From an uncultured Muribaculaceae bacterium (GTDB taxonomy: Bacteria; Bacteroidota; Bacteroidia; Bacteroidales; Muribaculaceae): a DNA stretch of 64,000 nt. Location: positions 1 to 64,000 of the forward strand of contig CAJUKU010000008.1 of NCBI GenBank assembly GCA_910587425.1. Reading direction: 5' to 3'. A program made the position numbers and the translations under genes. Shown one piece after another: positions 54,570 to 63,647 of this stretch; the stretch's first letter is position 1, and each line of letters opens with the position of its first letter. The notes beneath the pieces are model-generated. The model saw only the letters and a program-made list of their open reading frames with translations. It searched no databases and was not told where the DNA came from.

Positions 54570-55700
54570 TCAGCTCACACGGATGAAATGGGTTATTGTG
54601 GCATCGGCAGTCAGCCATTCAGTCTCCGGAATTCGATAGTTGCAGTAGCCGGTTCTCACAGCGGATTGCCGAACTTCAAGAAGCTGCCGTGTGGCGAGCG
54701 ATGTGGCTATCCGGTCAGTGTATTCCGCCATCCGTTCGCCGAAAAGGTCATGGACAAGTGCTAAATCAAGTCCTCTTTTCGTGCGGAGACTTACCATGCA
54801 GAAGTCGTTGTAGGCTTCGTCTATATTCTCTGTCTCATGTACAGTAACACCTATGCCTGACGCGGATATATATGCGCGGAGATTATGTGGGTTATAGCTG
54901 CGTGTACGCGCACCGTCATAACTGTGCGCGCCCGGTCCTAATCCGAGGTATGGCGTTAGATTCCAATATGAAGAGTTGTGGCGTGCCTGATGTCCCGGGC
55001 GTGCGAAATTCGAGATCTCATAATGGTCATACCCGGCGGAAGATGTCAGACGGCACAGCAGATGGTACATCTCAACGAGCGTGTCGGTCGGTACCGGTTG
55101 TATCTTGCCGGCATTGAGCATGGCGGTCAGACGTGTGCCCGGTTCGTAGGAGAGCAGATATGCTGACAGATGTTCCGGTTTGAACTGTAATATGTTCACT
55201 ACAGATTCCTCCCATTTCTCAATGGTCTGCCCGGGCAAGCCGTATATAAGGTCAAGGCTGATGGAGAGTCCGGTATCTTGGAGCAGCCGGATAGCCTCGG
55301 CTGCCTGTGCGGCGGTGTGTCGGCGACCGATAGCGTGCAGGGTCACATCATCAAAAGACTGTACGCCCATGCTGACGCGTGTTATAGGCGTTCCGCGCAG
55401 CCAGTGTGTGAAATTTTCGTTTATATCTTCCGGATTTACTTCTATGGTAAATTCAGTAAGCTCATCTGTCGGTAATGCAGATATTATCCGGTCAAGAAGC
55501 CGGGTTGGAAGTGACGAGGGGGTTCCACCTCCGATATAGATAGTGTCTACAGGACCGGGAATTTCATCGCGTCTCGCCTGAAATTCATTAAGGAGCGCAT
55601 TGACAAATTCCTCTTTTCCCGCATCTGACGGGGTGGAGTAGAAGTCGCAATAAGCGCACTTTGCGTGGCAATATGGTACGTGGATGTATAGACCGGACAT
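54570..55700 (-). CDS. hemW: HemW-like radical SAM protein
   Basis: A 376-residue radical SAM protein. The cluster motif is C11-HAK-C15-AY-C18, followed by DFYST; GGGTPSSLP and TIEVNPEDI fit HemW, a heme chaperone formerly annotated as oxygen-independent coproporphyrinogen III oxidase. HemW and true HemN are distinguished by residues near the cluster; the CxxxCxxC-D-F pattern here, lacking a further cysteine, fits HemW. It lies 16 bases after the AddB-like gene. Confidence 0.88.
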   Translation of the reverse strand: MSGLYIHVPYCHAKCAYCDFYSTPSDAGKEEFVNALLNEFQARRDEIPGPVDTIYIGGGTPSSLPTRLLDRIISALPTDELTEFTIEVNPEDINENFTHWLRGTPITRVSMGVQSFDDVTLHAIGRRHTAAQAAEAIRLLQDTGLSISLDLIYGLPGQTIEKWEESVVNILQFKPEHLSAYLLSYEPGTRLTAMLNAGKIQPVPTDTLVEMYHLLCRLTSSAGYDHYEISNFARPGHQARHNSSYWNLTPYLGLGPGAHSYDGARTRSYNPHNLRAYISASGIGVTVHETENIDEAYNDFCMVSLRTKRGLDLALVHDLFGERMAEYTDRIATSLATRQLLEVRQSAVRTGYCNYRIPETEWLTADATITHFIRVS

Positions 55701-55716
55701 AGGTATTTACAAGGAT

Positions 55717-58647
55717 TCAGGATTGCTCACGCCCGCATATTCTCCAGAACTTGCAGAATTTGCATGAATGCGGATCGTCTGACTGACGGAATGGTATGTC
55801 GGGATTGAAGATCTCCTCAATCAGTGAACGTATGCAGCTCTCAAACTCATCAGCGAAATCAGCATAATCGAGTATAGGAATCTTACCCAGCGACAGGTTT
55901 TTTACATTCTTATCCCTGCCTATTTTTGTAGTGCTGTATATCAGCGGCATTATGGCACCGGTGTATGCGTTATGCTGCCGGTAGACAGCGCAATAGAGCA
56001 TCAGCTGCATTATCGCTTTTATCCTGCTGTGGTTGGGTGAATGTGTGAACAGATCCTGAACAGATGGTGCGGAGAGTTCATCGCTTCCGGTCTTGTAGTC
56101 GACAAGACGGACTGTGTCGCCCACGGCATCCACGCGGTCGATCAGCTGACGGATATTGACCGTGAGGCTATCGTTGACAGGATAGCGCACCACCATCTCG
56201 CACTCTGCACCGATAAACCGGAATGGAGTGATCTTCATATCTTCCCGGAGGATTATCCGTGCGGTCTCGGCAAACACCCTGCCATAGATGGCGGTCTCTC
56301 CCTGCAATGGTGTCAATGTGTTCTCCGGGAATCCGTTGAAACAATGGTTTACGGCTGCCGTGACAAACCGGTCGATGGTTGTATCGGTGGGGGAGAGCAG
56401 TCCGGCTATATCCTCACGGGTGACGGTTACAGATTCGGCATCGCCGAGCATGCTGTTGTAGATATTCTGCATCACCTCATGCACTATGGTGCCGTAGGTG
56501 CTTGAGTCGAAATAATCCTCGGCATCATCGCCGGGATTGAATCCTTCGACGTATCTCAGATAGAACTCAAGCGGACAGTTTATATAGCTGTTGAGTGCGG
56601 ATGCGGAAAGGCGGCGCGATCCCTCGCCGGTGTGTGTGTAGTCGGCAAGCCGTGCCATGACAGCGGGTGTCTTGTGCGCGAGCATCACACGGTTGTCAGC
56701 CGGGTGTATGTCGAAACTGAGCATCCGGTGGTTGATAGCCGGTGTCTTGAACAGATACAGTATCTGCGACAGATAGCGCGACATTTCACCGGTCTCGGTG
56801 CCGACGGTGCGTGCGTCGTAGAGCAATGTAACCCGCTTTGCACGCGATATGAGGCGGTAGAAATAGTAGGCGAATATGTTTTCCTGGAAATCAGCCGTAG
56901 CCATTCCGAATCCCCGGCGCAGTGTGTCGGGGATGAACGAGTTGGAATAGTGTCTCCGTGGGAATGTACGCTCGTTCATGGAGATCATTACTATATTGTC
57001 GAAATCGAGCGCGCGCGTCTCGAGCACACCCATGATCTGCAATCCGCGTAACGGCTCGCCGGTGAAGTGGATCTTGTCGGAGGCAATAGCGCGCTGAACA
57101 AGGCGTATGGCTGTATTGCCGCGCATCTTAACTCCGTATGTTTTCACTGCATGGCGCACGAGTTCTATCTTCTCACGGTATGCATCAAGGAAGTGTCGTC
57201 GCAGCATGTCGTCGGGCGAAGTCACCGATAGTATCATGTCGGTCACGGCGGTAAGATAATAGCTTACGGCATCGATATCTTCGTCGGCAATCTTTCGAAA
57301 AATCGCAGACAGGGATGGCGCTACGGTTGCAATATCATTTGCAGGAACGCGTATCAGGCGGCGGGTAGTGATGAGTTGTGTGATCGCTTCTGTTTCTGAC
57401 TGAAACGATGACGCAATCACCGGATTGGTTATGATAGCGTTTATATTGTCGCGCAAAAACGTGGCTTCACCTGATGCTGACTTTCTGGAGTTATGGTGAA
57501 GTCCGACAAGGCTGAAAAGCAGTGCGGCTACTGGATTGCTGCGCATTCCTACACCCATGGTTACGTTAACCGAGGTAATTTCCGGCGGGACGGAGCGCAG
57601 CAATGGCATGAACATGCTTTCATCGGGGAGCACGACTGCAGTATCGATCGCATTCGTCGGATCGGCGATGCTGCCGTCGGCAGCCATTTCCCCGAGTATG
57701 GAACCGGCAGCTTTGATCTGTGCATTGTTGCCCGGCACGCCGATGATGTCGATCCGGGGCATATCGGTGATCGGCTCTTCGGGTAACGGGTATCGTGATG
57801 CAAACTCGCGTGCGTTGGCGCTGATGAACCGCGTGGCGCGGTTGAAGTCCTCGGTGAACGCAGGTGAGTTGAAATCCCAGTAGAAGTCGGCTATGCCAAG
57901 CCGCTGCAGAGAGGTGAATATCATCCGCTCTGATCTGTTGAGGACGTTGAATCCGATGAACACGTATCGTCGGGATCTGAGTTCTGACGGATCGGTTATG
58001 GCTGCAAGTCTCTCGGCGGCATTACGGTAAAGTGCCCCGGAGGTAGTCATGCCGTTCTCACGCAATCGCTCCATAAATGCGTGATACAGCGGGGCGAGTG
58101 TAGCCCAGAGGCGCACAAACTCCTGTTTAGCCGGTTTTGTGCCTTCCGGGCGGTAGTGGCGCCAGAATTGTTCGTGGCTTCTTGTCGCCTCATCGTCGCC
58201 CCAGTAGCGACGCACCGCTTCCATTTGATCATCGGTAAGGTAGTCGGTGCTGATCTCTTTGAAACGGTGGACGTTGATGAACAGTTTGTCGGGATTGACA
58301 AGATAACGGTCTACATCACTGAAATCTCCGAGCAGCATCTCGCCCCAGAATGCAAACCGCTCGAAATCAAGATTGCTGTCGGCTGACGAAAGACGCGCAT
58401 ACTCGTTGTAGAGTGTGAAAAGCTGATCAAAGCGCGGAGCCTCGCTGAGTTTTGAGAATGATGCCGCAAATTCGCTGATTGTGCGTGTGGTGAAGCGTTC
58501 GGGCACGCTGGGGCATTGCTTGAGGAAGTGTGCGAAGAAAGTGGCGGAACGCTTGTTGGGGAATATGAAGCAGACATCACGGTTCTCGCTTGCCGGCAGC
58601 GAGGCGTAGATCTCAGCGATCTGTTTAAGAAACGGTGTGCGGCTCAT
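55717..58647 (-). CDS. AddB-like PD-(D/E)XK nuclease
   Basis: A 976-residue protein resembling the AddB subunit of AddAB-type recombination helicase-nucleases. The N-terminal helicase-like part lacks a functional Walker A. The C-terminal nuclease has VRLVDYKTGSDEL, giving the Asp-x-Lys active site. Cys691 (INCPLEFYLRYV) with Cys962, Cys965 and Cys971 (CKFCKFWRIC) fits the AddB iron-sulfur staple. The AddA helicase subunit is not adjacent in this window. Confidence 0.85.
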   Translation of the reverse strand: MSRTPFLKQIAEIYASLPASENRDVCFIFPNKRSATFFAHFLKQCPSVPERFTTRTISEFAASFSKLSEAPRFDQLFTLYNEYARLSSADSNLDFERFAFWGEMLLGDFSDVDRYLVNPDKLFINVHRFKEISTDYLTDDQMEAVRRYWGDDEATRSHEQFWRHYRPEGTKPAKQEFVRLWATLAPLYHAFMERLRENGMTTSGALYRNAAERLAAITDPSELRSRRYVFIGFNVLNRSERMIFTSLQRLGIADFYWDFNSPAFTEDFNRATRFISANAREFASRYPLPEEPITDMPRIDIIGVPGNNAQIKAAGSILGEMAADGSIADPTNAIDTAVVLPDESMFMPLLRSVPPEITSVNVTMGVGMRSNPVAALLFSLVGLHHNSRKSASGEATFLRDNINAIITNPVIASSFQSETEAITQLITTRRLIRVPANDIATVAPSLSAIFRKIADEDIDAVSYYLTAVTDMILSVTSPDDMLRRHFLDAYREKIELVRHAVKTYGVKMRGNTAIRLVQRAIASDKIHFTGEPLRGLQIMGVLETRALDFDNIVMISMNERTFPRRHYSNSFIPDTLRRGFGMATADFQENIFAYYFYRLISRAKRVTLLYDARTVGTETGEMSRYLSQILYLFKTPAINHRMLSFDIHPADNRVMLAHKTPAVMARLADYTHTGEGSRRLSASALNSYINCPLEFYLRYVEGFNPGDDAEDYFDSSTYGTIVHEVMQNIYNSMLGDAESVTVTREDIAGLLSPTDTTIDRFVTAAVNHCFNGFPENTLTPLQGETAIYGRVFAETARIILREDMKITPFRFIGAECEMVVRYPVNDSLTVNIRQLIDRVDAVGDTVRLVDYKTGSDELSAPSVQDLFTHSPNHSRIKAIMQLMLYCAVYRQHNAYTGAIMPLIYSTTKIGRDKNVKNLSLGKIPILDYADFADEFESCIRSLIEEIFNPDIPFRQSDDPHSCKFCKFWRICGREQS

Positions 58648-58690
58648 GGGTCACTCTCGCTTTGGTTCAGTATTGATGCGATGGTTCGGC

Positions 58691-59821
58691 TCACTGTTTA
58701 AGCAACAGGATGACCTTTATAGCCACGTCGAGATTGACAATCTTTCCATTGGCGTTGCCGGCAATGTCGCGGGCTGCATCGGTGAAGGTCTGCACGAGTT
58801 TCTCGGCATTGCGCTCGGTTATAAACCGGGCGAACCGTGAACTGAAATTGGCTTCTGTATTATTGAGATAAGAGATCTCCGGTATGTTGAAATTGTAGAT
58901 GAAGTTCTCGCGTATGAGGCGTGTGGCGTAGTCGTAGAATTTAATCTCTTTTTCACGTCCGGCAGCCGCGAGATTCGCTCCCCATTCACGCAGCTTGAAT
59001 ATGTCGCGTTGATATGCGAGGCGCATAAGTGATGTGAAGGCATCGAAACGAGCTGCATCATCGCCTGCGGTGTTGAGCGCGCGCAAAGCCATCGACATGT
59101 TGCCCTCTGTGTTATGGGCGATAGCCTCGGCATCGGTACGGTCGATTCCGCGGGCTTCGAGAGCGTCGGCAATCACGGCGTCGGGCAGACGTAGCACACC
59201 GATGCGCTGCAGGCGGGAGTAGATCGTCGGCAATATCTCTTCCGGACGGTCGCTGACCATTAAGAATATGGTGTCGGGATATGGTTCCTCTATGAGTTTG
59301 AGTAGCTTGTTTGCCGCTTCGGTCTTGATTTTTTCCGGAAGCCACCAAATCACGATGCGGTAGCGTGCCGCATGCGATGAGAAAGCGAGTTTCTGTATGA
59401 GCGAGTTGCTTTCCTCGGCGTAGATTATAGGCTGGGCGTTCTTCTTGCGGAAAGTATCTGTCCAGTCCTCGAAATCCATGAATGTGTGTGTGGAGAGATA
59501 GTTGCTCCACTCGGTTATGAAATCATCGGATGTAGGTGCGGTCGCCGATGACCACCCGTCTGGTTTCGCTACAGGGTAAACAAAATGCGTGTCGATATGC
59601 GACATAGCCTGATGCTGTATGCACGAGGGGCATTTGCCGCAACTGTCGCCGTCGTGGCGGTCGGTGCAGTCGATATATTGCGCGAATGCGCGTGCGAGTG
59701 CCATTTTTCCTGTACCCGCCGGACCTTCGAGCAGTATGGCGTGCGGAATACGGTCGGAATCGGCGAGCGCCACAAGGCGTTGCTTCACAGACTGATGGGC
59801 TGGAATATCGGCGAAACGCAT
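58691..59821 (-). CDS. holB: DNA polymerase III subunit delta'
   Basis: A 376-residue AAA+ clamp-loader subunit. LLEGPAGTGKMALARAFAQY (Walker A form), the zinc group C-GK-C-PS-C after GDSCG, and LIEEPYPDTIFLMVSDRPEE (sensor-like) are present. It works in the clamp loader with tau and delta. It is preceded by metF, one base apart. Confidence 0.9.
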   Translation of the reverse strand: MRFADIPAHQSVKQRLVALADSDRIPHAILLEGPAGTGKMALARAFAQYIDCTDRHDGDSCGKCPSCIQHQAMSHIDTHFVYPVAKPDGWSSATAPTSDDFITEWSNYLSTHTFMDFEDWTDTFRKKNAQPIIYAEESNSLIQKLAFSSHAARYRIVIWWLPEKIKTEAANKLLKLIEEPYPDTIFLMVSDRPEEILPTIYSRLQRIGVLRLPDAVIADALEARGIDRTDAEAIAHNTEGNMSMALRALNTAGDDAARFDAFTSLMRLAYQRDIFKLREWGANLAAAGREKEIKFYDYATRLIRENFIYNFNIPEISYLNNTEANFSSRFARFITERNAEKLVQTFTDAARDIAGNANGKIVNLDVAIKVILLLKQ

Positions 59822-59822
59822 G

Positions 59823-60779
59823 TCAGAGCACTTTTTTCAGTATTTTCTCCACGCTTGCGGTGGCATTGAGCGAATATATGTGGACTGATGGGATGCCGTT
59901 GGCGTAGAGGTCGGCGATCTGTGCCGCACACCATTCCACACCCACAGCCTTAGCCTGGACATCGTCGGTGCACCTCTCGATCTCTTTTACAAGATCGGAA
60001 GGAATGTCGACATGGAACACTTTTGGAAGGATAGTGAGCTGACCGCGTGTGACTATGGGCTTGACTCCCGGTATGATCGGTACGTTGATACCTGCGCGGC
60101 GGCAGCGCTCCACAAATTCGTAGAAGCGGGAATTGTCGAAGAACATCTGTGTGACGATGTACTCGGCACCTGTATCGACCTTGTGCTTGAGCCAATTCAT
60201 GTCGCTGTCTATGTTGGGTGCCTCGTCGTGCTTCTCCGGGTAGCCTGCTACACCGTAACTGAACGGAGCCTCGCTGACGACATCCATCTCTGTTCCGTCG
60301 ATGAAGTAGCCCCGGTTGAAGTCGTTCACCTGGCGCTGAAGCTCGCTTGCATGAGCATGCCCGTTCTCGTTCGGGATGAACCGGTTGTCGTGACGCGCTT
60401 TGTCGCCACGGAGTATGAGGAGATTGTTGATGCCGAGGAAGCTGAGGTCGATGAGCGCATACTCGGTCTCGAGACGTGAGTATCCGCTGCATATAAGATG
60501 AGGTACAGCCGGGATGGAGTAGCGCTGCTGCAGTGCGGCGGCGACAGCGACCGTGCCGGGGCGTGAACGCTCAGTAAGGCGTTGGTACATACCGTCGGCA
60601 GTGCTTTTGTAGACAAGTTCGCTGCGATGTGTCGTCACATTGATGTAAGAAGGTCCGAATTGACTGAGGCGGTCGATGTTACCGAACAGCTGGTTGATTC
60701 CCCTGCCTTTCAATGGCGGAAGTACCTCAATAGAGAATCCTCTCTCTCCTTTGGCTGCTATTATTTCAGGAATTGTCAT
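59823..60779 (-). CDS. metF: Methylenetetrahydrofolate reductase
   Basis: A 318-residue FAD-dependent TIM barrel converting 5,10-methylene-THF to 5-methyl-THF, the methyl donor for methionine synthesis. FSIEVLPPLKGRG (with Glu), YINVTTHRSEL, ILRGDKARHDN and TQMFFDNSRFYEF are family blocks. A -7 box TAACTTTG lies at 60820-60827 on the minus strand. Stop and the holB start are one base apart. Confidence 0.95.
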   Translation of the reverse strand: MTIPEIIAAKGERGFSIEVLPPLKGRGINQLFGNIDRLSQFGPSYINVTTHRSELVYKSTADGMYQRLTERSRPGTVAVAAALQQRYSIPAVPHLICSGYSRLETEYALIDLSFLGINNLLILRGDKARHDNRFIPNENGHAHASELQRQVNDFNRGYFIDGTEMDVVSEAPFSYGVAGYPEKHDEAPNIDSDMNWLKHKVDTGAEYIVTQMFFDNSRFYEFVERCRRAGINVPIIPGVKPIVTRGQLTILPKVFHVDIPSDLVKEIERCTDDVQAKAVGVEWCAAQIADLYANGIPSVHIYSLNATASVEKILKKVL

Positions 60780-60819
60780 GTGAGTTGTGTGCGCATGAAA
60801 AAATTTGACGCACTATCTG

Positions 60820-60827
60820 CAAAGTTA
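60820..60827 (-). promoter_or_regulatory. -7 element of metF-holB
   Basis: Minus strand TAACTTTG; the -33 position is not a clear match. Leader of about 33 bases. Confidence 0.55.
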
Positions 60828-60907
60828 GTCAATTTCGTCCTAACATCAATCTGTGGTGCTGAAAAAACGTGAATAAGGATAAATATTCGCATAATTTTCC
60901 GGATAAA

Positions 60908-60939
60908 TTTGCATATAGAGCGCCGTATGCGTAATTTTG
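60908..60939 (+). promoter_or_regulatory. Promoter of nhaC
   Basis: -33 TTTG (60908-60911), 20 bases, -7 TAATTTTG (60932-60939). The frame start at 60909 lies within the -33 box and cannot be used. Confidence 0.88.
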
Positions 60940-60989
60940 CAGCCGCTTTACTTAACTCATTGGATAAACACTACTCATTGAATAATAAT

Positions 60990-62456
60990 ATGGACAAGGG
61001 CTCTCTCTCATCTTCGCAACGGCGTATGCCAGGAGTTGCGGTATCGGCAATACCGATTGTGGCACTGATCGGTGCGCTTGTGACGGTGATAGTGCTCAAA
61101 GGCGCGGATTCTGTTCAGGATTACGGCTACCTTATGTTGCTTTCGGCAGCTGCTATCTGTCTTTTTGCCGCGCGATGCTCCGGTACGCTAAACCGCCAGA
61201 TGCTAATGGCGGGACTCTGGAAGAGCGGCAGACAAATTCTTCCGGCGATACCGATACTTGTGTTCATCGGCACGCTGAGCGCCACATGGATGCTGTCGGG
61301 CGTGGTGCCTACACTGATACATTACGGACTCGATATGCTCGATGCCCAGGTGTTTCTGCCTGTAGCATGTATGGTATGTGCAGTAGTGTCGGTGGTTACC
61401 GGAACTTCCTGGACTACAATTGCGACCATAGGCGTGGCGTTCATGGGTATCGGTACAGTGATGGGGTACAGCCCCGGTTGGATTGCAGGAGCTATCATCT
61501 CGGGAGCATATTTCGGCGATAAGGTCTCGCCGCTAAGCGACACTACGGTTCTTGCCTCCTCATCGACCGGTGTGGATCTGTTCAGACATATACGTTTCCT
61601 GACCATCACAACGGCACCTGCGATGCTTGTTGCTCTCGGTGTATATGCTTTGGTAGGATTTACCTCGGATGGAATAGGGGCTGCCGATTCGTTGGGAATG
61701 ACGCGGGCTCTTGAGGAGTGTTTCAATATCACTCCTTGGATTCTCGTGATACCGGGACTTACTGCCGTCATGATAGCCATGCGTCTGCGCACAGATCTGA
61801 CTCTCGCCTTGAGTTCACTGACAGGTCTTGCCGGAATGTTCATTTTCCAACCAGGGATTGTGGGTGCGCTCGGTGGCGACGGTGGCTTTGTCTCAGCAGT
61901 CAAGATGAGCATGGAGGTGCTTATGACATCTACCGGCATCACTACCGGTAACGAGTTGCTTGACTCGCTTGTCTCCACATCAGGTGTAGCAGGGATGATG
62001 CCGACAGTCCTGCTGGTGCTTGGCGCAATGTTTTTCGGCGGAGCTATGCTTGGTACAGGAATGTTGCAGAGCATAACGGGATGGTTCACCGGCAGGCTGC
62101 GTTCGCCTTTGCGGATGGTTGGTGCTACTGTCGGTAGCGGACTGTTTCTGAACTCATGTACGGGCGACCAGTATCTGTCGCTGATTGTTGGTGCCAATAT
62201 GTACAAGGCGGCATACAGGAAGGCGGGTCTGAAGCCTCAGTTGCTCAGCCGTTCGCTGGAGGATTCTGTGTCTGTCACATCAGTGCTAATACCTTGGAAT
62301 TCTTGCGGACTTACGCAGAGCACCGTGCTCGGGGTGGCGACGCTTGTATATGCGCCTTTCTGTCTGTTCAATATCCTGAGTCCGGTATTGTCGGTACTTG
62401 TTGCCTGGGCAGGATGGGGCGTGCACCGGAAGAGAGTTGTGGTGGCAGCGGCTTGA
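60990..62456 (+). CDS. nhaC: Na+/H+ antiporter NhaC family
   Basis: A 488-residue inner-membrane antiporter with 10-12 helices. GTSWTTIATIGVAFMGIG, AGAIISGAYFGDKVSPLSDT (functional Asp residues), and VGSGLFLNSCTGDQYLSLIV match NhaC. Start at 60990 follows from the promoter. Role: sodium export and pH balance; organic-acid exchange is possible, as some members carry malate or lactate. Confidence 0.88.
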   Translation: MDKGSLSSSQRRMPGVAVSAIPIVALIGALVTVIVLKGADSVQDYGYLMLLSAAAICLFAARCSGTLNRQMLMAGLWKSGRQILPAIPILVFIGTLSATWMLSGVVPTLIHYGLDMLDAQVFLPVACMVCAVVSVVTGTSWTTIATIGVAFMGIGTVMGYSPGWIAGAIISGAYFGDKVSPLSDTTVLASSSTGVDLFRHIRFLTITTAPAMLVALGVYALVGFTSDGIGAADSLGMTRALEECFNITPWILVIPGLTAVMIAMRLRTDLTLALSSLTGLAGMFIFQPGIVGALGGDGGFVSAVKMSMEVLMTSTGITTGNELLDSLVSTSGVAGMMPTVLLVLGAMFFGGAMLGTGMLQSITGWFTGRLRSPLRMVGATVGSGLFLNSCTGDQYLSLIVGANMYKAAYRKAGLKPQLLSRSLEDSVSVTSVLIPWNSCGLTQSTVLGVATLVYAPFCLFNILSPVLSVLVAWAGWGVHRKRVVVAAA

Positions 62457-62476
62457 CCGTGAGTATGTGCCGAAGG

Positions 62477-62668
62477 TCAGTCTTTCTTGCTCTTGGTCTG
62501 CTCACGGCGTTTGAGCACAATGTGAAGCAGGGCTATAGCGATGAGTGTGAGGATTATTATGCCGAAATAATAGGTGTAGTGACCGGCATAGAATTCGCCT
62601 CTGCCTATATAGCTCATTACAGCAAGATAGATCAACAGCAGAAGCGGCAGGAGAGTGGAACGTTTCAT
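62477..62668 (-). CDS. Small membrane protein
   Basis: A 63-residue protein with two predicted helices (LLPLLLLIYLAVMSYIG and YYFGIIILTLIAIALLHIVL) and a basic C-terminus KRREQTKSKKD. I cannot name it; similar short proteins follow exonuclease genes in Bacteroidales. Its start overlaps the exonuclease stop (ATGA). Confidence 0.75.
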   Translation of the reverse strand: MKRSTLLPLLLLIYLAVMSYIGRGEFYAGHYTYYFGIIILTLIAIALLHIVLKRREQTKSKKD

Positions 62669-63318
62669 GCGGGTGTTTCCTCTTCGGATTCTGGTTTTAC
62701 GGTTATTTTATATGGTGATAGATCAGGGTTGAACTTGTGTGATGTCAGTGCGCTATGTATGCGCAGGCAAGCCCATGCGTCGATTGATGCGTAGGATTGC
62801 TGGCTGACAGTGAGTACCGGTGCCTCCCAGTTGGACAGCCGTTGGCTTTTTGATATGCGTCGGTTGAATATTATTGCGTAGATCTTCTGCAGCGATGCGT
62901 CGGTAATCGTAAACTCGCGCACTGTTTCCTGAAGATCGATGAATCCTGCCGGCTCGAACTGCGCGAGACGATGTAGAACGAGGAAATCATCTTTCAGCGA
63001 CAATCCGACTTTCTTCACGCCCGGATCTTCCAGAAAACTGATAATCTCTGGGCAGAGTCCGGTTTTGTTTATACGGAAAAGATAGCAGTGATCGGCTGTA
63101 GATACCTGCATGAGCGATACTTTATTCAGCTGTCCCTTACGGAAGGATGGTTTTGTCTCAGTGTCGAAGCCTACGGTGCCGGCATGACGTATCTCCATGA
63201 GAGCCTCGGAGACTGCAGGAAGGGTTTCAACAACTGTAATCTGACCGTCAAACTCTTCAATCGGGAGCGTGGCGAGCTGTTCTTTAGTAATCGAGATAGT
63301 AAAGCCGGTATCAGACAT
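62665..63318 (-). CDS. 3'-5' exonuclease, RNase D/DEDDy type
   Basis: A 217-residue single-domain DEDDy exonuclease. ExoI: GFDTETKPSF; ExoII: VGLSLKDDFLVLHRL; ExoIII: SYASIDAWACLRIH (Tyr-x3-Asp). There is no HRDC domain, so it is not a full RNase D. Role in RNA or DNA 3'-end trimming is inferred. It has a 100-base leader containing a hairpin related to the 42-base repeat. Confidence 0.88.
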   Translation of the reverse strand: MSDTGFTISITKEQLATLPIEEFDGQITVVETLPAVSEALMEIRHAGTVGFDTETKPSFRKGQLNKVSLMQVSTADHCYLFRINKTGLCPEIISFLEDPGVKKVGLSLKDDFLVLHRLAQFEPAGFIDLQETVREFTITDASLQKIYAIIFNRRISKSQRLSNWEAPVLTVSQQSYASIDAWACLRIHSALTSHKFNPDLSPYKITVKPESEEETPA

Positions 63319-63338
63319 TGTAATAATAGTTTAATTGC

Positions 63339-63375
63339 TGACACACCGCTATGAGTGCTATAATGTGTCAAAACT
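63339..63375. repeat. Rearranged relative of the 42-base hairpin repeat
   Basis: TGACACACCGCT (63339-63350) and TGTGTCAAAACT (63364-63375) both occur in the 42-base repeat but here in a different order, so that TGACACA and TGTGTCA form a 7-bp hairpin with an 18-base loop in the exonuclease leader. Confidence 0.45.
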
Positions 63376-63427
63376 GACAGTGCCGGCAGTCGCGCCGTAT
63401 TGTACACCATCAGGGTTTTTCCGGCTG

Positions 63428-63435
63428 CAAATTTA
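63428..63435 (-). promoter_or_regulatory. -7 element of the exonuclease gene
   Basis: Minus strand TAAATTTG. The -33 region is T-rich but not a match. It gives a leader of about 100 bases. Confidence 0.55.
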
Positions 63436-63470
63436 GTCAGACTTTTAGTAAAAACTGCATTTTTTACGCA

Positions 63471-63535
63471 AAAAATACGAGGATGTGTGATAACGGTTCA
63501 GCTCCTGCCGTCTGAACCATTCTGAAGACATCCTC
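63471..63535 (-). terminator. Nested hairpin terminator
   Basis: Outer stem GAGGATGT (63479-63486) / ACATCCTC (63528-63535) and inner stem GGTTCAG / CTGAACC (63495-63518). On the minus strand it is followed by GTATTTTTT. It is the second of two hairpins after the transglutaminase-like gene. Confidence 0.7.
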
Positions 63536-63541
63536 CCATCA

Positions 63542-63583
63542 GGATACAACAGCGGTGTGCCAAACGAGTTTTGACACACCGCT
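63542..63583 (-). repeat. 42-base hairpin repeat, copy B
   Basis: Inverted copy of 27549-27590, differing at two positions (one in the loop, one in the tail). It lies 65 bases after the stop of the transglutaminase-like gene on the minus strand, in terminator position, with a weaker T-rich tail (TGTTGTATCC). Confidence 0.8.
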
Positions 63584-63647
63584 GAGTATGATTCAGGATT
63601 GATGATTCACGGTAACGGTTAATGCTGCCGGATCAACTGATGCGGCT

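Noticed and set aside
60909..60989. Longer NhaC start at 60909
   Set aside because: This start lies in the -33 box of the promoter; translation has to begin at 60990.
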